Shown one piece after another: positions 35,734-47,244 of a stretch of DNA of 64,000 nucleotides. The stretch's first letter is position 1; every line of letters starts with the position of its first letter. The stretch spans positions 153,539,523-153,603,522 of the forward strand of contig CM066730.1 in assembly GCA_033961575.1 (NCBI GenBank), in the 5' to 3' direction. The notes under the pieces were generated by a model. The model ran no database searches. It was not told where the DNA came from and was given only the letters and a program-made list of their open reading frames with translations. The translations under genes were made by a program, and so were the position numbers. This stretch comes from Aselliscus stoliczkanus (Eukaryota; Chordata; Mammalia; Chiroptera; Hipposideridae).

Positions 35734-36204
35734 GGCCGGCCGAGTGACACATTGGTCAAGAGCTGGTTTTGGGATGCCAGTGGCCCCGGTTCGGATCCCA
35801 CATATGAGGGCCAGTGACACTGCCCTCTACAGCTAACAACAGCTCCACCTGGAGCTGGGCTGTGTGAGCCCTGGCGACGGTGTGGTCTGCAGCCCCTGCT
35901 GCAGTGGGCTGCCACAGGCTACAGTGAGTGGCCGGCAGCCAGCGTGAGCTGCCAATAGCCGTGGTGAGCAACCATCCAGAGGCCAGCGACCGATCTGCCT
36001 CATCCGGGAAGAGTGCAATGACGATACCAACATGGGCCAGTGAAGCAACGTCCTCCGCAACTAGACTGAAGAACAAAAAAAGACAGTAACTTACCTGTTC
36101 CCCTTCCCCGATTCCCCAACGCTGTTCCCCTCCCCCAATTCCCCAATAAAATCTTTAAAAAAAACACAAAAAAAAACAACCCAATAACATTTAAAAAAAA
36201 AAAA
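35734..36204 (+). repeat. Long chimeric tRNA-derived SINE
   Basis: Full-length long family with head, hairpin body, CTGCAGC-rich middle and shared VES-type tail with AATAAAA. Perfect 16-bp target duplications AAGAAGGCACATGTGG lie at 35718-35733 and 36205-36220. Confidence 0.95.
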
Positions 36205-36220
36205 AAGAAGGCACATGTGG

Positions 36221-36888
36221 TTGTAATTTTACAAAAGGAAGCTGAATCAATCTTGTCAACCAATCATGTTGTTTGGAGAGACAGTCTATGAACCAAAGGG
36301 TTTAATTAGCCATGCCAGCCCAAAACAAGGCAGTCACAGAGACAAACACTAGCACTGCCCCTCTAAGCTTTGTCTCAGTCAAGCCAACCTGAGCATTCGG
36401 ATTCCCTTGTCCACGTCATCCCTGTAGTGGGTGAGAATATTTCAGGCTGCCTCAACTAAAAAATGCTTCAGTATGCTTTTCTGGAATGATTCTATGCTCA
36501 CTCAGCAAATGTCTTGCCTATAGGGATAGAATTTAGTGTTGGGCCACCTAGAGGATTCCAGTTCTTTTGATAACTGCATTTTTTTTCCCATTTAAATTAG
36601 TCTATTGAATTCTGGTTTATAGAATTATCAGTTTCTGTGAACTTAGTGAAAACAGTAGCCCTCATGAGAGATGGTTCTACTCTTTGCTATTAAAATCAGT
36701 TTTCTGAGTTTGCAAGGCTGAAGACCAGTTTTGGGATGATGGTAAATTCCTTAAGGTTATAGCACTATAGAGGGACCTGTCTAGAGGGCCAACTGGATGA
36801 CCTTAAGCTACACTCCTCTATCTCATTGTGATCTAAAAGAAAAGCAGTAAGTGCTAAAGAGAGATGATTCTTGTGCTGTGGGAGTTCA
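36221..36888. other. No gene recognised
   Basis: Non-coding DNA between two long SINEs. No exon or clear repeat. Confidence 0.4.
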
Positions 36889-36903
36889 AAAAAGGGAGAG
36901 ATT

Positions 36904-37297
36904 GGGCCGGCCAAGTGGTGCATTGGTTAAGAGCTGGTTTTGGGATGCCAGCGGCCCCGGTTCGGATCCCAGATATGAGGGCCAGTGACACTGCCCTCTA
37001 CAGCTAACAACAGCTCCACCTGGAGCTGGACTGTGCGAACCCCAGTGATGGTGTGGGCTGCAGCCCCTGCTGCAGTGGGCTGCCATGGGCTACAGTGAAT
37101 GGCCGGCAGCCAGTGGAGCTGCCAATAGCCGTGGTGAGCAACACCCAGAGGCCAGTGACCGATCTGCCTCATCTGGGAAGAGTGCAATGACGACACCAAC
37201 ATGGGCCAGTGAAGCAACATCCTCCGCAACAAGACTGAAGAACAAAAAGACAGCAACTTGTCTGTTCCCCTGCCTCAATTCCCCAATTAAAAAAAAA
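36904..37297 (+). repeat. Long chimeric tRNA-derived SINE
   Basis: Long family with a shortened tail: one of the two 'ccccaa' blocks is missing and the end is ccccaattaaaa, without an intact AATAAA. Target duplications AAAAAGGGAGAGATT (36889-36903) and AAAAAGGGAAAGATT (37298-37312) differ at one base. Confidence 0.94.
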
Positions 37298-37312
37298 AAA
37301 AAGGGAAAGATT

Positions 37313-38290
37313 ACTTCCACTTAGTATGAAATCGAGGAGTTCGGGAAAGATTTGCAAGGATGGGACATTTGAACTGGGTCTTGAAAAAAGTAGCATTGGG
37401 GAAGAGCATGCCCTGTGTGGATGGCCACTAGAGCAAATTTAGGAAGCCAGGAATTAATTGAGGAAATATAGAGTAAAAGGAAAAGGAAGACGAATCATCT
37501 AGAAAGATATATCAAGGTCAGATTAAGGCTTTTGTATTTTATTTTTCTACCAGGGAGAGTTGTTTTACCGTTTTAACCATTTTTAAGTGTACAATTCAGT
37601 GACATTAAGTACACTCATAGTTGTGCAACCATCACCACTACTATCCATTACCAGAATTTTTTGTCCCATATGGAAACTGTGTACCCATTAAACAAGAATT
37701 CTTCATCCTCCCCTCTCCCAGCTCTTGGTAACCCACTGTTCTATTTTCTGTCTCTTTGAATTTGTTCTAGGTGGCTGGCTCACAGAATCTTACAACATTT
37801 GTCTTTTTGTATCTGGCTTATTTCACTTAGCATAATGTGTTCAAGGCTCATCCATGTCATAGCATGTACCACAAGTTCAAGTTTTTTTTTATGGCTGACT
37901 ATAGCATTCCATTGTGTGTACATAGCACATTTTGTTTATTCATCTGACGGTGGATATTTGAATTATTTCCATCTTTTGACTACTATGAATACTACTGCTG
38001 TGAACATTGGTGTGCAAATAACTGTTTGAGTCCCTGCTTTCAATTCTTTGGAATGCTGAAATTATACCCAGAAGTGAAATTGTGGGATCATATGATAATT
38101 CTATGTTTAATTTTTTGAGGAACCACCATTCGGTTTCCACGACGGCTACACGATTTTACATTCCCAGTGATAGTTTTTACAAAGAGAGGTGACATGGTCA
38201 AAACTGTGTTTAAAGACATTCTGGCAGACAGAGTAGGATGGAATAGGGTTGCAGAATGACCAGTTGGAAACTTCCACAATAGTTCAGGCA
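37313..38290 (+). repeat. Ancient dispersed repeat split by L1
   Basis: The left part carries 'gggacatttgaactgggtct'. The right part, from about 38170, carries 'gagaggtgacatggtcaaaa' and 'acattctggcagacagagta'. These blocks belong together in the old repeat also seen near 25.5 kb. The L1 between them inserted later. Confidence 0.5.
37553..38168 (-). mobile_element. Old L1 3' end, antisense
   Basis: The stretch is the reverse complement of mammalian L1 3' text: 'tttcacttagcataatgtgt', 'gtgaacattggtgtgcaaat', then 'gggatcatatgataattcta'. It is an inactive 5'-truncated copy with no usable ORF. Confidence 0.85.
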
Positions 38291-38580
38291 AGACGGAATG
38301 AAGGCCTGTGATACTCCTCCGATGGATGACTTTGGCTCAAGGACTCCTCAAAGGTCTTGCCAGACCTTCCTTAGAACTGCACAGCAGTCTAAGACACTTC
38401 CTGCCAGAACTCCTTCCTTCTCTCTCCTTCACCTAGAGTCAGAGCTGCATCACCATCTGATGGTTCTCTCTGAGTCTTCGGCAGCTCCTGCCCATTTTCT
38501 CTCATAGGTATTTTCCATAATAAATTTCTTACATTTAATCCTGTCTTGGTGTCTGATTTTCTGAGGATCTGAACTGACAT
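38290..38580 (+). repeat. LTR-like remnant with AATAAA end
   Basis: The 3' part reads 'ccataataaatttcttacat' then 'tgtcttggtgtctgattttc' and 'gaactgaca'. This resembles the R/U5 end of old MaLR or ERVL LTRs. The exact family is not assigned. Confidence 0.45.
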
Positions 38581-39600
38581 GAGGGGAGGGAGGATGGGAT
38601 ACCTCCTATCATAGCACCTCAGCCATAGGGGTAGGCATATGACCCAGTCTGACCAATCATAACAATCCCCACATTTTGGCCCTGTACCTCCTTAGAGTCT
38701 CTCAGTGTCATTTGGCTCCCAGAACATAAACTACCTGGCCCACCTCAACCTCAGATATGGCTGACCAACTCAGAGTATGGCCTCACAGTCCTGCTGCCTG
38801 AGGCCATCTAATTGCAAACATGGATTCTATGGCTTCTCCAACTTCCAGACCTTGATGGCACACCACCTCTAAGAGTATGAAATCCAGCTTCCTGAGCAGC
38901 TGCTAAAGGGGACAACGAAGCAACCTAGAAATACAGGAGCGTTAACTACCCATAGGGCAAACTGACCAATGGGAGACGAGACAAGAAGGAGCAGGATAAA
39001 CAACCCTCTGCCTTCCTCTGAGGACTGATTCAAGTTATAATTTCTCTGTACAACCTGTCTAGAGACATTCTGCATGGCCAAGCATGTACCACAGACTAGC
39101 TGTGTCTCTTCACAGCTCATTGTGAAGAAGTAACCAGCAAACATTTTCTTGCATTGCTTCCCATCTTTTCCTGCTTCCTCTTCCCCTCATTCTCGGTGCC
39201 CTAGGATTGTGCATCCCACATAAAGCTTTAGCACTTACTCCCTTCTTCAGGTCACAGTTTCTGAACAGATGGGCATATGACCCAAACTAAGGTAAGAAGA
39301 GCCTTTAAGATGTGAAATATAGGAGAGATAATGACTTTCCTTCTGGAGGCCTTGACCCATAAGGATCGGTGGGTGGGTGGCCATCATTTCTGCTTCACAG
39401 AGAGAGCCTCCCTGAGCATGAAAGCATCACAGAGGAAGGCAGAGCTCACAGAAAGAGAGGGACACAGTCATGAAATCCTCTGAGCTCCTAGATCCAGCTC
39501 TCTTCAATATGTGTAACCCTTGTCATTTTATCATCCTTCTGAAGATCAGTTTTCCCAATCCAAATAAAACATTATCACCCATCAATCCCAGGTCACCTGC
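38581..39600. repeat. Old repeat remnants, probably LTR-derived; no gene
   Basis: Two stretches ('catatgacccagtctgacca' near 38640 and 'catatgacccaaactaaggt' near 39272) share a motif. The second continues with 'gagagcctccctgagcatga' and 'gagctcctagatccagctct', text seen in old mammalian repeats. I cannot name the family. Confidence 0.4.
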
Positions 39601-39618
39601 ATTCAAGACATCAGCCAG

Positions 39619-39745
39619 GGGCTGGCTGAGTGGCGTGGTGGTTAAATGGTGACTTGGGAGGCCAGAGGCCCTGGTTTGGGTCCCACATATGAGGGCCAGT
39701 GACACTGCCCTTAAAAAAAAAAAAAATCTTCAAAAAAAAAAAAAG
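39619..39745 (+). repeat. Short tRNA-derived SINE
   Basis: Short family with a diverged head (GGCTGGCTGAGTGG) and an A tail interrupted by TCTTC. Perfect target duplications AGACATCAGCCAG lie at 39606-39618 and 39746-39758. Confidence 0.93.
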
Positions 39746-40127
39746 AGACATCAGCCAGGTAACTAGACTTTCAGACACAATTTCAAATTCTTTGGAGAAA
39801 GAGCTGCTGCAGAGGCTAGATTTGCCCAGGTGTGCACCCCTGACCAAATCAACATTGTTGTGGAGTGGGCACAGGGTCACTGTGTCCGCTGTAATACTGT
39901 GAATAAAGGTGTGTCATAACGAGGTGCAGGATAGAGTAACAGCTTCCAGAAAAGTGGGACTAGGGAGTTGGGCAGACCAAACAATGGCTGCCCACTCCCT
40001 GAAAATAAACAAGGGGAGAGGGTAAGGAGAAGAGGTCAGAAGACAGAACACTGTCTAACCCAATGTTATCCTACACTTGGATTAAACCAATGCCATTCAA
40101 CAGAACTTTCTTCAGTGATAGAAATAT

Positions 40128-40384
40128 TGTTGTTGTTGTTGTTTTAACTTTATTGGGGAACAGTGTGTTTTTCCCAGGACCCATCAGCTCCAAGTCAAAT
40201 TGTTGTCCTTCAGTCTTAGTTGAGGGTGCAGCTCAGCTCCAAGTCCAGTTGCAATGTTCAATCGCCATGTTCAATCTATTATAGTTGCAGGGGGTGCAGC
40301 CCACCATCCCCTAAGGGAGTAGAACCGGCAACCTTGTTGTTAAAGAGCATGCGATCTAACCGACTGAGCCACGAGCCACCCCTG
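40128..40384 (-). repeat. VES-type SINE, antisense
   Basis: The reverse complement has a tRNA-like head (TGGCTCAGTCGG box A), 'gccggttctactccct'-like box B region and the VES-type 3' body. The tail is (CAA)n, seen as (TTG)n on the plus strand. Confidence 0.85.
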
Positions 40385-40689
40385 GAAATGTTTTTATATC
40401 TGTGTTGTTCAATATAGTAGCCACCAGCCAACAAATGTGGCTATTTAGCAGTGCAACTGAGAAACCGAATTGAGCATGGCAAGTGCGACTGGGAAACTGG
40501 ATTTTTTATTTCTCTTAATCCTAAGGGCCACATGGGGAGCTGAAAATTCAAAGACATGTCCTGAAGGTAGGGCTCCAGAGTCAAGTCAGAAAAACAGAAT
40601 CAGAAACACTGTCAGTTGTGGGGTCTGAGCCAAAGATGGGGTTGCCTAGACCAAGGAAGCCACAAGGAAAGAACATCTCTATACATACC

Positions 40690-40850
40690 CTCATTACACA
40701 GCACTTAGTGTATAACTAGATTGTAAGTCCTTCAAGGTTCAGGGCCTTGGTCATCTTGGTGTCTCCAGCATCTAGTAAGTTTTTGGCACCATGGTAGGTA
40801 CTTAATTAACATCTTAGAATGAATGAATGCAAGTAAGCCAGTTCACTCCC
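40690..40850 (+). repeat. L2/MIR-type 3' fragment
   Basis: Text 'ctagattgtaagtccttcaa' and 'ggtgtctccagcatctagta', then 'ttagaatgaatgaatg', matches LINE2-derived 3' ends. Confidence 0.6.
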
Positions 40851-41049
40851 TGGTGCATGGTATTCAGTCTATAAATGTTAATCAAGCTATCAGAGGGTGA
40901 AAACTGCAGTGAGAAGGTGCCAGGGACTCCTTGGCTTGGAAACCATTTGTAAGGTCCTTAACATACCACCTGGCACAAAGAAATTGCTCAACAAGTGGTC
41001 ACTATGATAATTATCATTAGTGGGGGAGTAAGGTTTTGTACAAGGATGG

Positions 41050-41265
41050 GGGAGGGCCTTGATAATAATGAGAGCTAAAATGTGTTGATCTCATTCAATC
41101 CTTAAGTCAACTCAGTGAAAGTTTTTATTAGACTAATTTTACAGATGAGAAAACTTAAAGAAGAGATGTGATTTATCCAAAGTTAGCTCAGAAATGGAAG
41201 ATCTGGTGTTGAACTTGAACTTATCTGACTCCAAAGTCCAAGCTCCAGTAACAAAGATTTGGGAT
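41050..41265 (-). repeat. MIR SINE
   Basis: Antisense MIR: 'attttacagatgagaaaact', then 'tctgactccaaagtccaagc'. Confidence 0.65.
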
Positions 41266-41269
41266 CCAG

Positions 41270-42035
41270 GGAACAGGATTCTCAAAAGGGGAGTTTAAGA
41301 AAAGTAGTTCAAGGGACACAGAAATTCACTTCTGATTTCTATCCATTCACACAAATCTCCATGCCTTCTCCTCCCTTCCACACCCACCACTTGCCTTCTT
41401 GCCAAATTCCTCTTTCTTTCTACTGAGTTCACCTCTAGGCCGCCCTTCTGCTTCCTGTCCTATATCTATTCTGGTTTGACTCGAGGAAGTGAGTGTTGAA
41501 ATGGGGTCAAAGGGAGATTTTTGTTTATTGGTTTGTTTTTGGTTTTAAGGAGAGAGACCCTAGAGCAAAGCAGAATGTGACCATGCAAAAAAAGAGAGCC
41601 TATCTGCAGATATAAGTTCTTGAGGTCCTCAGCACAGGTTGGGGAGACATTAGCCTTCAATAGGACCTGGGACAGTGTGACTTTCCTTTAGAACAAAGGA
41701 AGACAGAGAATATGCTTTGTACAGAAGCAGGACAATTAGCAAAGGTTAGGATTAGCAAGAGTTGAGTTTTGCAGCAATTGATGATGGCATAATATATAGG
41801 GCAGTGTTTATCAAATCACAAGTCATAACCGATTAGTAGATCCTGAAATTATTCAGAAGTTTGCAACCAGCTTTATTTTAAAAATGGAATAAAATTGAAT
41901 TGAAAACTTTAATTAATTGCACATAGCAAGGGTAACTACAGTGAAAACTATTGTGAAACCTTTGTTTCAGTTATATATACAGCTACATGTATACTGGTCA
42001 CACTGTAAAATATAGTTCTTATTGAGGGTACAGTA
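41270..42035. other. No gene recognised
   Basis: Non-coding DNA. 'tcacaagtcataaccgatta' near 41816 could belong to an old DNA transposon but is too short to assign. Confidence 0.35.
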
Positions 42036-42048
42036 AAAAAATATTTCA

Positions 42049-42491
42049 GGGCCGGCCGAGTGGCGCATTGGTTAAGCACTGGTTTTGGGATGCCAGCGGC
42101 CCCGGGTCGGATCCCACATGAGGGCCAGTGACACTGCCCTCTACAGCTAACAACAGCTCCACCTGGAGCTGGGCTGTGCGAGCCCCGGTGATGGTGTGGG
42201 CTGCAGCCCCTGCTGCAGTGGGCTGCCATAGGCTGCAGTGAGTGGCCCGCAGCCAGCATGAGCGGCTGGCAGCCAAGCGTGAACTGCCAATAGCTGCGAT
42301 GAGCGACATCCAGAGGCCAGCGACCCATCTGCCTCATCCGGGAAGAGCACAATGACAATACCAACAGTGAAGCAACATCCTCCGCAACTAAACTGAAGAA
42401 CAAAAAGACGGCAACTTGTCTGTTCCCCTTCCCCGATTCCCCAACGCTGTTCCCCTCCACCAATTCCCCAATTAAATCTTAAAAAAAAAAA
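42049..42491 (+). repeat. Long chimeric SINE, deletion subfamily
   Basis: Long family with diagnostic changes: CCCACATGAGGG (three bases lost after CACAT), a duplicated 'gagcggctggcagccaagcg' segment and loss of 'atgggc' before 'cagtgaagcaac'. Target duplication AAAAATATTTCA precedes it and AAAAATTTCA follows the tail. Confidence 0.93.
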
Positions 42492-42509
42492 AAAAAAAAT
42501 TTCAAAGTC

Positions 42510-43088
42510 ACTGGTACAGGATGTGACCAGGGGAAACGTGGCTGATTCTGAGAACTTTTTCTCTCTTTCGGAGTTTTCCATGATGCTTATAAATTGGTCT
42601 TGCTTTGTGACAGATAATAGGCACCCTAAGGGGCATGAGCCTGATTAACTATGAGAGCTTCCTAAGCAGTGACTACAGTATGTGGGTTCCATATGTGCCC
42701 CCAAATTAATCTCCTAGTCTTCAATGCTGCTCTTTCTTCCTGGTTTCTGCTCCCTTTATTGTCCCAAGATGACTGCCATCAGTTCCCGGGGCTGCATACT
42801 TCCTCATTCATGGTTAGCAAGAAAGAGTCTGTGTGCCAGTCTTTTTAGCAAAAATCCTGAGATTCACTCTGATTAGACTGGCTGAATTCATATGACCTCC
42901 CTGATCCAATCATTTTGGCCAGTGGGGTTGACTGGCTCAGCCCTGCCCTACCCTGACAGAGCTTCTTAGAAAGGCATGAGTTCCTGGAAAGGAACTCAGG
43001 GGCTATTGGAAAAGGGGAAATGGAGAAATGAGGTAATTGACTAATGTCCAATACATACGGCCTTAAGATGACAAAACCAGTTGAAAGT
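42510..43088. repeat. Old repeat remnant, family uncertain; no gene
   Basis: The stretch 'tgtcccaagatgactgccat ... ccctgatccaatcattttgg' follows a widespread old repeat pattern. The 'ccaatcattttggccagtgg' block recurs as a relative at about 61.7-61.85 kb. The family is not named. Confidence 0.4.
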
Positions 43089-43103
43089 TTCAATAGCATT
43101 TAT

Positions 43104-43261
43104 TATTCTTTATTATTTTTATTTTTTTAGCTGAGCCATCCTGCCACCTGTTAGCAGCTCAACGGCTGCTCAGCTCTGGCTGGGCATTGAACTGCCGTTG
43201 CTCAGAGCTCAGCTCGCACTCTTGAGCGAGCTCTTAACCAACTGAGTCACTCGGCCGGTCC
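43104..43261 (-). repeat. VES-type SINE head, antisense
   Basis: The reverse complement starts GGACCGGCCGAGTGACTCAG and stops early after a 'caggtggcaggatggctcag' second unit. It is 3' truncated yet has a T-rich start on the plus strand. Perfect 15-bp target duplications TTCAATAGCATTTAT lie at 43089-43103 and 43262-43276. Confidence 0.92.
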
Positions 43262-43284
43262 TTCAATAGCATTTATGATGGTCA

Positions 43285-43910
43285 TTTGCTTGTTTGCTCT
43301 GAGCTCCACTCTAGCCTTTCCATGCTCTGCTTTGAACTGAAGAAGGCTGGGCCCTGAAAAGTACATTTCCCAGACTCCCCTTGTCAGTTGTCTTCCTGTC
43401 AGATCCAGCCAATGGGAAGTATAGGTGGAAAGTTACATGGCTGGAGATGGGGTGGCTGGAGGAGAGGCAGAGCCATTGTTCTCTCTGCATCCACCTGAGG
43501 CTCTGGCAGCAGCTGGTGGTGATGGGTTCAGAGACCTGCAGCATTTCCAGCAGTGGTGGGCTACTGCCACAGGCTCCAGTCATGTCAGTGGCACTGGAGG
43601 GGCAGCAGTGGGTAGCTGTAGGCTCCAGTGACCTCTGGCAATTCTGCCAGCAGCATCATTTCAAAAATAATGCTCCAGTAGTGTCAGCAGCAAGTGCACT
43701 TTTGGGTCTAGTGACATGCTTCTACTTGATCCTCTAGGCCTAGGGGTGGGAGAAGCTTCCTACAGCTACTATTCTCTAATTTGCCCACCTTATCCTTTTG
43801 CTTCTTCAAGCCAACACATTTCTAACCAGTTCTCTGAAATAAATTCCCTCTATTTGAAATTGCAAGCACATTTCCTGTTTTCTTGTCTTCACCCTGATTG
43901 ACACAGTGTT
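43285..43910 (+). repeat. LTR-like remnant (MaLR/ERVL type)
   Basis: It opens with 'gtacatttcccagactcccc' and 'agccaatgggaagta' and ends with 'aataaattccctctatttga' then 'ccctgattgacaca', a layout of old LTRs. The middle repeats the words 'cagcagtggtgggct' and 'ggctccagt'. ORFs across it are not genes. Confidence 0.5.
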
Positions 43911-44690
43911 GTCCTGGCTATTGCATAGGCTGACTGCCATGACTAATTTCCCAGTTGTGCTGTTTGCAGATGTTGGACTGGATGATGTCGCAAGAGAAGC
44001 ACACTAAGCTCTCCCCTGGGACATTGGGACAGGAGCAAAGGGGGACGGACGCAGGAGAAAGCACAGATAAAGTCTCCTACTCTTTTGCTTCCTCACCTAC
44101 CCCTTTTAGAACCCAGTGATAGAGAACTTACTGCTTGCCTCCTAAGATAACTTGACTCCATGTTATGACTGGGAGGGATGGGGTCCAGAATGATGGGGTG
44201 GGGGTGCAGCAGTAAGTACAGTTGGCAAGGGGGCCCAAAACAGAGGCCAGGAAAGGGTATCCTTGCTGCAGAGTAGAGTTTAAGAAGGGAAGAGGGGCAG
44301 CAACTATTAATATTACCTCTGCTTCCTCTTTTTCAGAAGTGCTGATGGAAGGGAAGACCGATGGTTCCCAGCCTTTCCTGTCTTATCTTCTACCAAGTGC
44401 TCTGTAATCAAAACAAAAAAACTGATTCTTCTGATGGCATTTACCCTTGCCAATATCCGAGGAACTCTTACTAAATCCTTACACCTAACCTGGCTTACTT
44501 CTGGGGGCTCCTGTGCTACCCAAACCCTTAGGAGGCAGCCAGGTCTCCGCAGGGACTGAAGGGGTAAGATTGTGAATGACTTCTGGAGGTCTCAAAGGGG
44601 CAGCAGTGCCAAGAATACTGCTTCTGTCAGAGGCCCCCTTGCCATGGCCGGTAGTGTTTTGCCAGGTGGTCTTAGGCAAGTCCTGCTTAA
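43911..44690. other. No gene recognised
   Basis: Non-coding DNA of mixed composition. No exon or young SINE. Confidence 0.4.
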
Positions 44691-44800
44691 ATGTGATTCA
44701 TGATTAGAAACCATCTGGATCTAACTCAGCCATTAACTTGCTCTGTGATCTTGGGCAAGTCATTTAATCATGCTCAGTTTCAATATTTCCATCTGTTAAA
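44690..44800 (+). repeat. MIR SINE fragment
   Basis: Sense MIR: 'gtgatcttgggcaagtcatt', then 'ctcagtttcaatatttccat'. Confidence 0.65.
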
Positions 44801-44854
44801 AAGAAAAAAGAAAAAGCAAGGGATGGTTCTCTAAATTCTTTTAAAATAATTTTA

Positions 44855-45315
44855 GGGCCGGCCGAGTGGCGCATTGATTAAGAGCTGGTTTGGGACGCCA
44901 GCAGCCCTGGTTCGGATCCCACATATGAGGGCCAGTGACGCTGCCCTCTACAGCTAACAACAGCTCCACCTGGAGCTGGGCTGTGCGAGCCCAGGTGATG
45001 GTGTGGGCTGCAGCCCCTGCTGCAGTGGGCTGCCATAGACTACAGTGAGTGGCCGGCAGCCAGCGTGAGCGGCTGGCATGAGCTGCCAATAGCCGCAGTG
45101 AGCGACCATCCAGAGGCCAGCGACCCGTCTGCCTCACCGGGAAGAGTGCAATGATGATACCAACATGGGCCAGTGAAGCAACGTCCTCCGCAACTAGCCT
45201 GAAGAACAAAAAGACAACAATTTGTCTGTTCCCCTTCCCCGATACCCCAATACTGTTCCCCTCCCCCAATTCCCCAGTAAAATCTTAAATAATAATCATA
45301 ATCATAATAAGAAAT
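44855..45315 (+). repeat. Long chimeric tRNA-derived SINE
   Basis: Long family with head, body, a partial 'gagcggctggcatgagctgc' duplication and a tail that has become (AAT/ATC)-rich. The target duplication is less clear than in other copies (AAATAATTTT against AAATAATGGG). Confidence 0.9.
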
Positions 45316-45339
45316 AATGGGTATTTTTCTGTACTCCTC

Positions 45340-45440
45340 TTCCTGGCTTCTGTGAGTATCAAATAAGATAATAAGCATTAAAATGCTCTGAAATGTACAA
45401 AGCATTGTACAAAAGCGAGGAAGTATTATTATCGACATAG
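45340..45440 (+). repeat. MIR 3' fragment
   Basis: 'gagtatcaaataagataata' then 'tgtacaaagcattgtacaaa' looks like a diverged MIR 3' end. Confidence 0.4.
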
Positions 45441-46360
45441 TTGTTAGCTTAGAAAGATGAAGGCAGGGCATAGGCTGAGAGCCCAACAGTTGGAAGGCAG
45501 AATACCTTACCACCAAAGAAGGAAACTTTCTTTGTTCAAATTCTTCCTAGAGTGACACTTTCTTTGGAGTAAACCTGGCACTGGAATCCTCTGAAATGCA
45601 GAAGTGGGTCCAGAAAGATGTTAAGGAGGTAGATAGGGCATTCAGCAGCCAAAAAACATTGGAGAAACACTAGCCCTGGTTCCTCAGTTCCTTTGTGATC
45701 CAATAAAGGATGCAATGGAAGGGGAAGATAGATTGTATCCACAGGACTCAGGTTCAAAGCCAGGTGTGTGTTGGATCCTCCCACAGGCTCTTTAACTGGC
45801 TACCATGCTATTTTTGGAGCCAGGATGTCATGGCATTCTGTAACTAATACAGAATTTCGTTGCCAACAACCTAAAAACCACCTTCTCTACCTGGTGTTCA
45901 AAGAGAACATTGATCTGGAGAAGACCTTAGAGATGGTAGAGTCAAACTGAGGCCCAGAGGGGGACAGAGACTTGCCAAGATAACAAGTAGCATCAGGCTC
46001 TTAAGGCTGAAAGGAACAGAAACCTCCCTAACCTAGCTCAAATATAAAGGAGTTTCCTGTAAGGACTGGAAGTGAAATGCCAGCAGGAATGAGGCAGGCC
46101 TAGGACTCACTGTTCTCTTCATTCTCCCTCTCCTCGCACGCTCCCCATCTCTGTACAGGGCTGCTCCTTTCTCCTCTAGCTTCTTTTTACTCTTGGTCTC
46201 TGCTCCCTCTTATCTCAGCTTGCACATGGCTTTACTGGCCAAGGCTCATTGGTCTCTGACCTCCCTGCTTTAATTCCCTCTGTCATCTCATAATGTCTTT
46301 CTGTTCCTTGGTTCAGGAAAGCCTCTCAGTGTCCTGTCTCAGATTGTTGTGCTCTGCCAT
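45441..46360. other. No gene recognised; old repeat traces
   Basis: 'gaggcccagagggggacaga' (about 45950) is MIR-like. 45990-46360 reads like an old repeat also continuing right of the next SINE (46835-47010). No exon is supported. Confidence 0.4.
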
Positions 46361-46376
46361 TAAAGGTTACTGGCTA

Positions 46377-46819
46377 GGGCCGGCCGAGTGGCGCATTGGT
46401 TGGGCGCTGGTTTTGGGATGCCAGCGGCCCCGGTTCGGATCCCACATGAGGGCCAGTGACACTGCCCTCTACAGCTAACAACAGCTCCACCTGGAGCTGA
46501 GCTGTGTGAGCCCCGGTGATGGTGTGGGCTGCAGCCCCTGCTGCAGTGGACTGCCGTGGGCTGCAGTGAGTGGCCCGCAGCCAGCGTGAGCAGCTGGCAG
46601 CCAAGCGTGAGCTGCCAATAGCCGCGGTGAGCGACATCCGGAGGCCAGCGACCGATCTGCCTCATCCGGGAAGAGCGCAATGACGATACCAACAGTGAAG
46701 CAACATCCTCCGCAACTAAACTGAAGAACAAAAAGATGGCAACTTGTCTGTTCCCCTTCCCCGATTCCCCAACGCTGTTCCCCTCCGCCAATTCCCCAAT
46801 AAAAATCTTAAAAAAAAAA
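46377..46819 (+). repeat. Long chimeric SINE, deletion subfamily
   Basis: It carries the same diagnostic changes as the copy at 42049 (CCCACATGAGGG, duplicated 'ggctggcagccaagcgtgag', 'accaacagtgaagc'). Perfect 15-bp target duplications AAAGGTTACTGGCTA lie at 46362-46376 and 46820-46834. Confidence 0.95.
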
Positions 46820-47244
46820 AAAAGGTTACTGGCTAATATATGAAATGTCAACCCTTGGCTCTGGTGCTGGCTCCATCTGCTCAAGTCTAGAGGCTGGAGG
46901 ACCCGAGTGGTCTCAAGCACGGCCCCCAACAGGGTTTCTGGTCTGGGCAGCTTTTCTTCAAAGTGGATGCGAGTTAGGCAGGCATTATGCCGGACCTGCG
47001 ACCATGTGACTGGAGTCCAAGGCTCCAGATGTTCTGCCCAGAACTTTCCCCGTGGAGTTTTTCATTTCTTTCCTTCATTTATGCAGCAGACATGTCTTAA
47101 TGCCCATTATATGTGGTCCATGAAGATCTTCTTCTTCCTTCTCTCCTCTTCCTCCTCCTTCCTGCCCTGAGGAACTTATAGTATGGTGAAGACAAAGACA
47201 GGAAAAAATTCGAATATATGAGTGCTTTAGAAAAAGCATAAACA

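Noticed and set aside
46360..46929. A 189-codon minus-strand frame, and similar frames at 35756-36076, 36927-37256, 41948-42463, 44841-45269 and 48428-48787
   Set aside because: All are the antisense strand of the long SINE, which is poor in stops. The recurring peptide is a by-product of repeated DNA, not a gene family.
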